This document shows, in pieces, positions 63,661 through 64,000 of a stretch of DNA of 64,000 nt. Within the stretch, counting starts at the first letter, position 1. The number at the start of each line of letters is the position of its first letter. The DNA is from Dipteris shenzhenensis (lineage: Eukaryota > Polypodiophyta > Polypodiopsida > Gleicheniales), in NCBI GenBank assembly GCA_047967505.1, contig CM106538.1. One strand, given 5' to 3'. A program made the translations under genes and the position numbers. The notes beneath the pieces were generated by a model. That model was not told where the DNA came from. It saw only the letters and a list, made by a program, of their open reading frames with translations, and searched no databases.

Positions 63661-64000
63661 AACCAGGTAGCCAATGTGATTGCTACGACCGCGATTACTC
63701 CAGCCTTTTAGTAGCACTTGGCAGGAGCTGCCAGCAGGCTTTCTGGATTCAGATGGAGGATTGCTTGCTTGTTTGTGGCAGCTGGACCTGCCGATCAGGT
63801 GTATCGAGTAGGGAGTCATATATCGACGTTAAGGCTTTCAGGCGGACCTCAAGCCATGAAGAGTTGTTCCCGCTGATTCAGGTGGTAGTATGTTACCAGA
63901 TTATATTTTGTTTAGACGTTATGACCTAGTAGATCCAGAGGGGGTCTCCTAGTGTTTTGCTGCAGCTATTGTCTGATGCTGCTGGAGATCCGGATGGGTC

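Noticed and set aside
1-64000. CRISPR arrays, bacterial operons, rRNA or tRNA genes
   Set aside because: No regularly spaced repeat array, no operon-like packing and no cloverleaf with conserved tRNA boxes was noticed. The genome type is plant nuclear.

Overview
This window is nuclear DNA of a land plant with a large, retrotransposon-rich genome. Two plant genes support this: a spliced mitochondrial complex I subunit gene (NDUFS4 type, minus strand, 22554-24315) and an ARMADILLO REPEAT ONLY gene (plus strand, 55944-57941). Around them lie Ty3/gypsy, Ty1/copia and LINE elements, several with the plant-type initiator-Met primer site TGGTATCAGAGC. I cannot fix the species. A seed-free plant such as a fern, or a gymnosperm, is a guess from repeat load only.

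Layout. 1-850 is a minus-strand LINE fragment. 2495-5950 plus 14685-15065 is one decayed minus-strand gypsy element (A), whose gag is split by a second gypsy element (B, 5956-14679, 5-bp target duplication TTGTC). The 5' LTR of B is split by a plus-strand LINE (about 9841-13896), which is itself split by a solo LTR (11531-12595, target duplication GAGCG). This is a four-level nest. 15066-17850 is a minus-strand copia remnant. 17851-20917 is a gypsy gag-plus-LTR remnant (C), split by another solo LTR (18432-19551, target duplication CCATG). 20925-21630 is a plus-strand integrase relic, followed by the NDUFS4-type gene.

24920-25950 is a plus-strand gypsy RT relic. From about 27993 to 45915 there is an unrecognised, broken coding sequence (P), interrupted by gypsy element D (29906-44485, target duplication TGCTT), which in turn carries gypsy element E (32045-38996). 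45923-54780 is mostly AT-rich non-coding DNA with minisatellites, microsatellites and a minus-strand LINE relic (48380-50290). 54780-55940 is a GA-rich promoter/leader in front of the ARO gene. The 3' part of the ARO gene and its flank are duplicated in tandem (57511-59670 and 59950-61469). The first copy holds a 579-bp solo LTR that the second lacks, which gives an empty site. The right end is the 5' half of a copia element (LTR 61606-62518).

Apart from the two host genes, almost all coding sequence is transposon protein with stops, frameshifts or lost catalytic residues. The most unusual signal is a shared core-promoter block in five LTRs from different families: a GGTCGGCC-like element, then a TATA box, then 23-26 bp later CTCATTYY, which fits the plant initiator consensus. 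The second is the P coding sequence, which matches no family I know.
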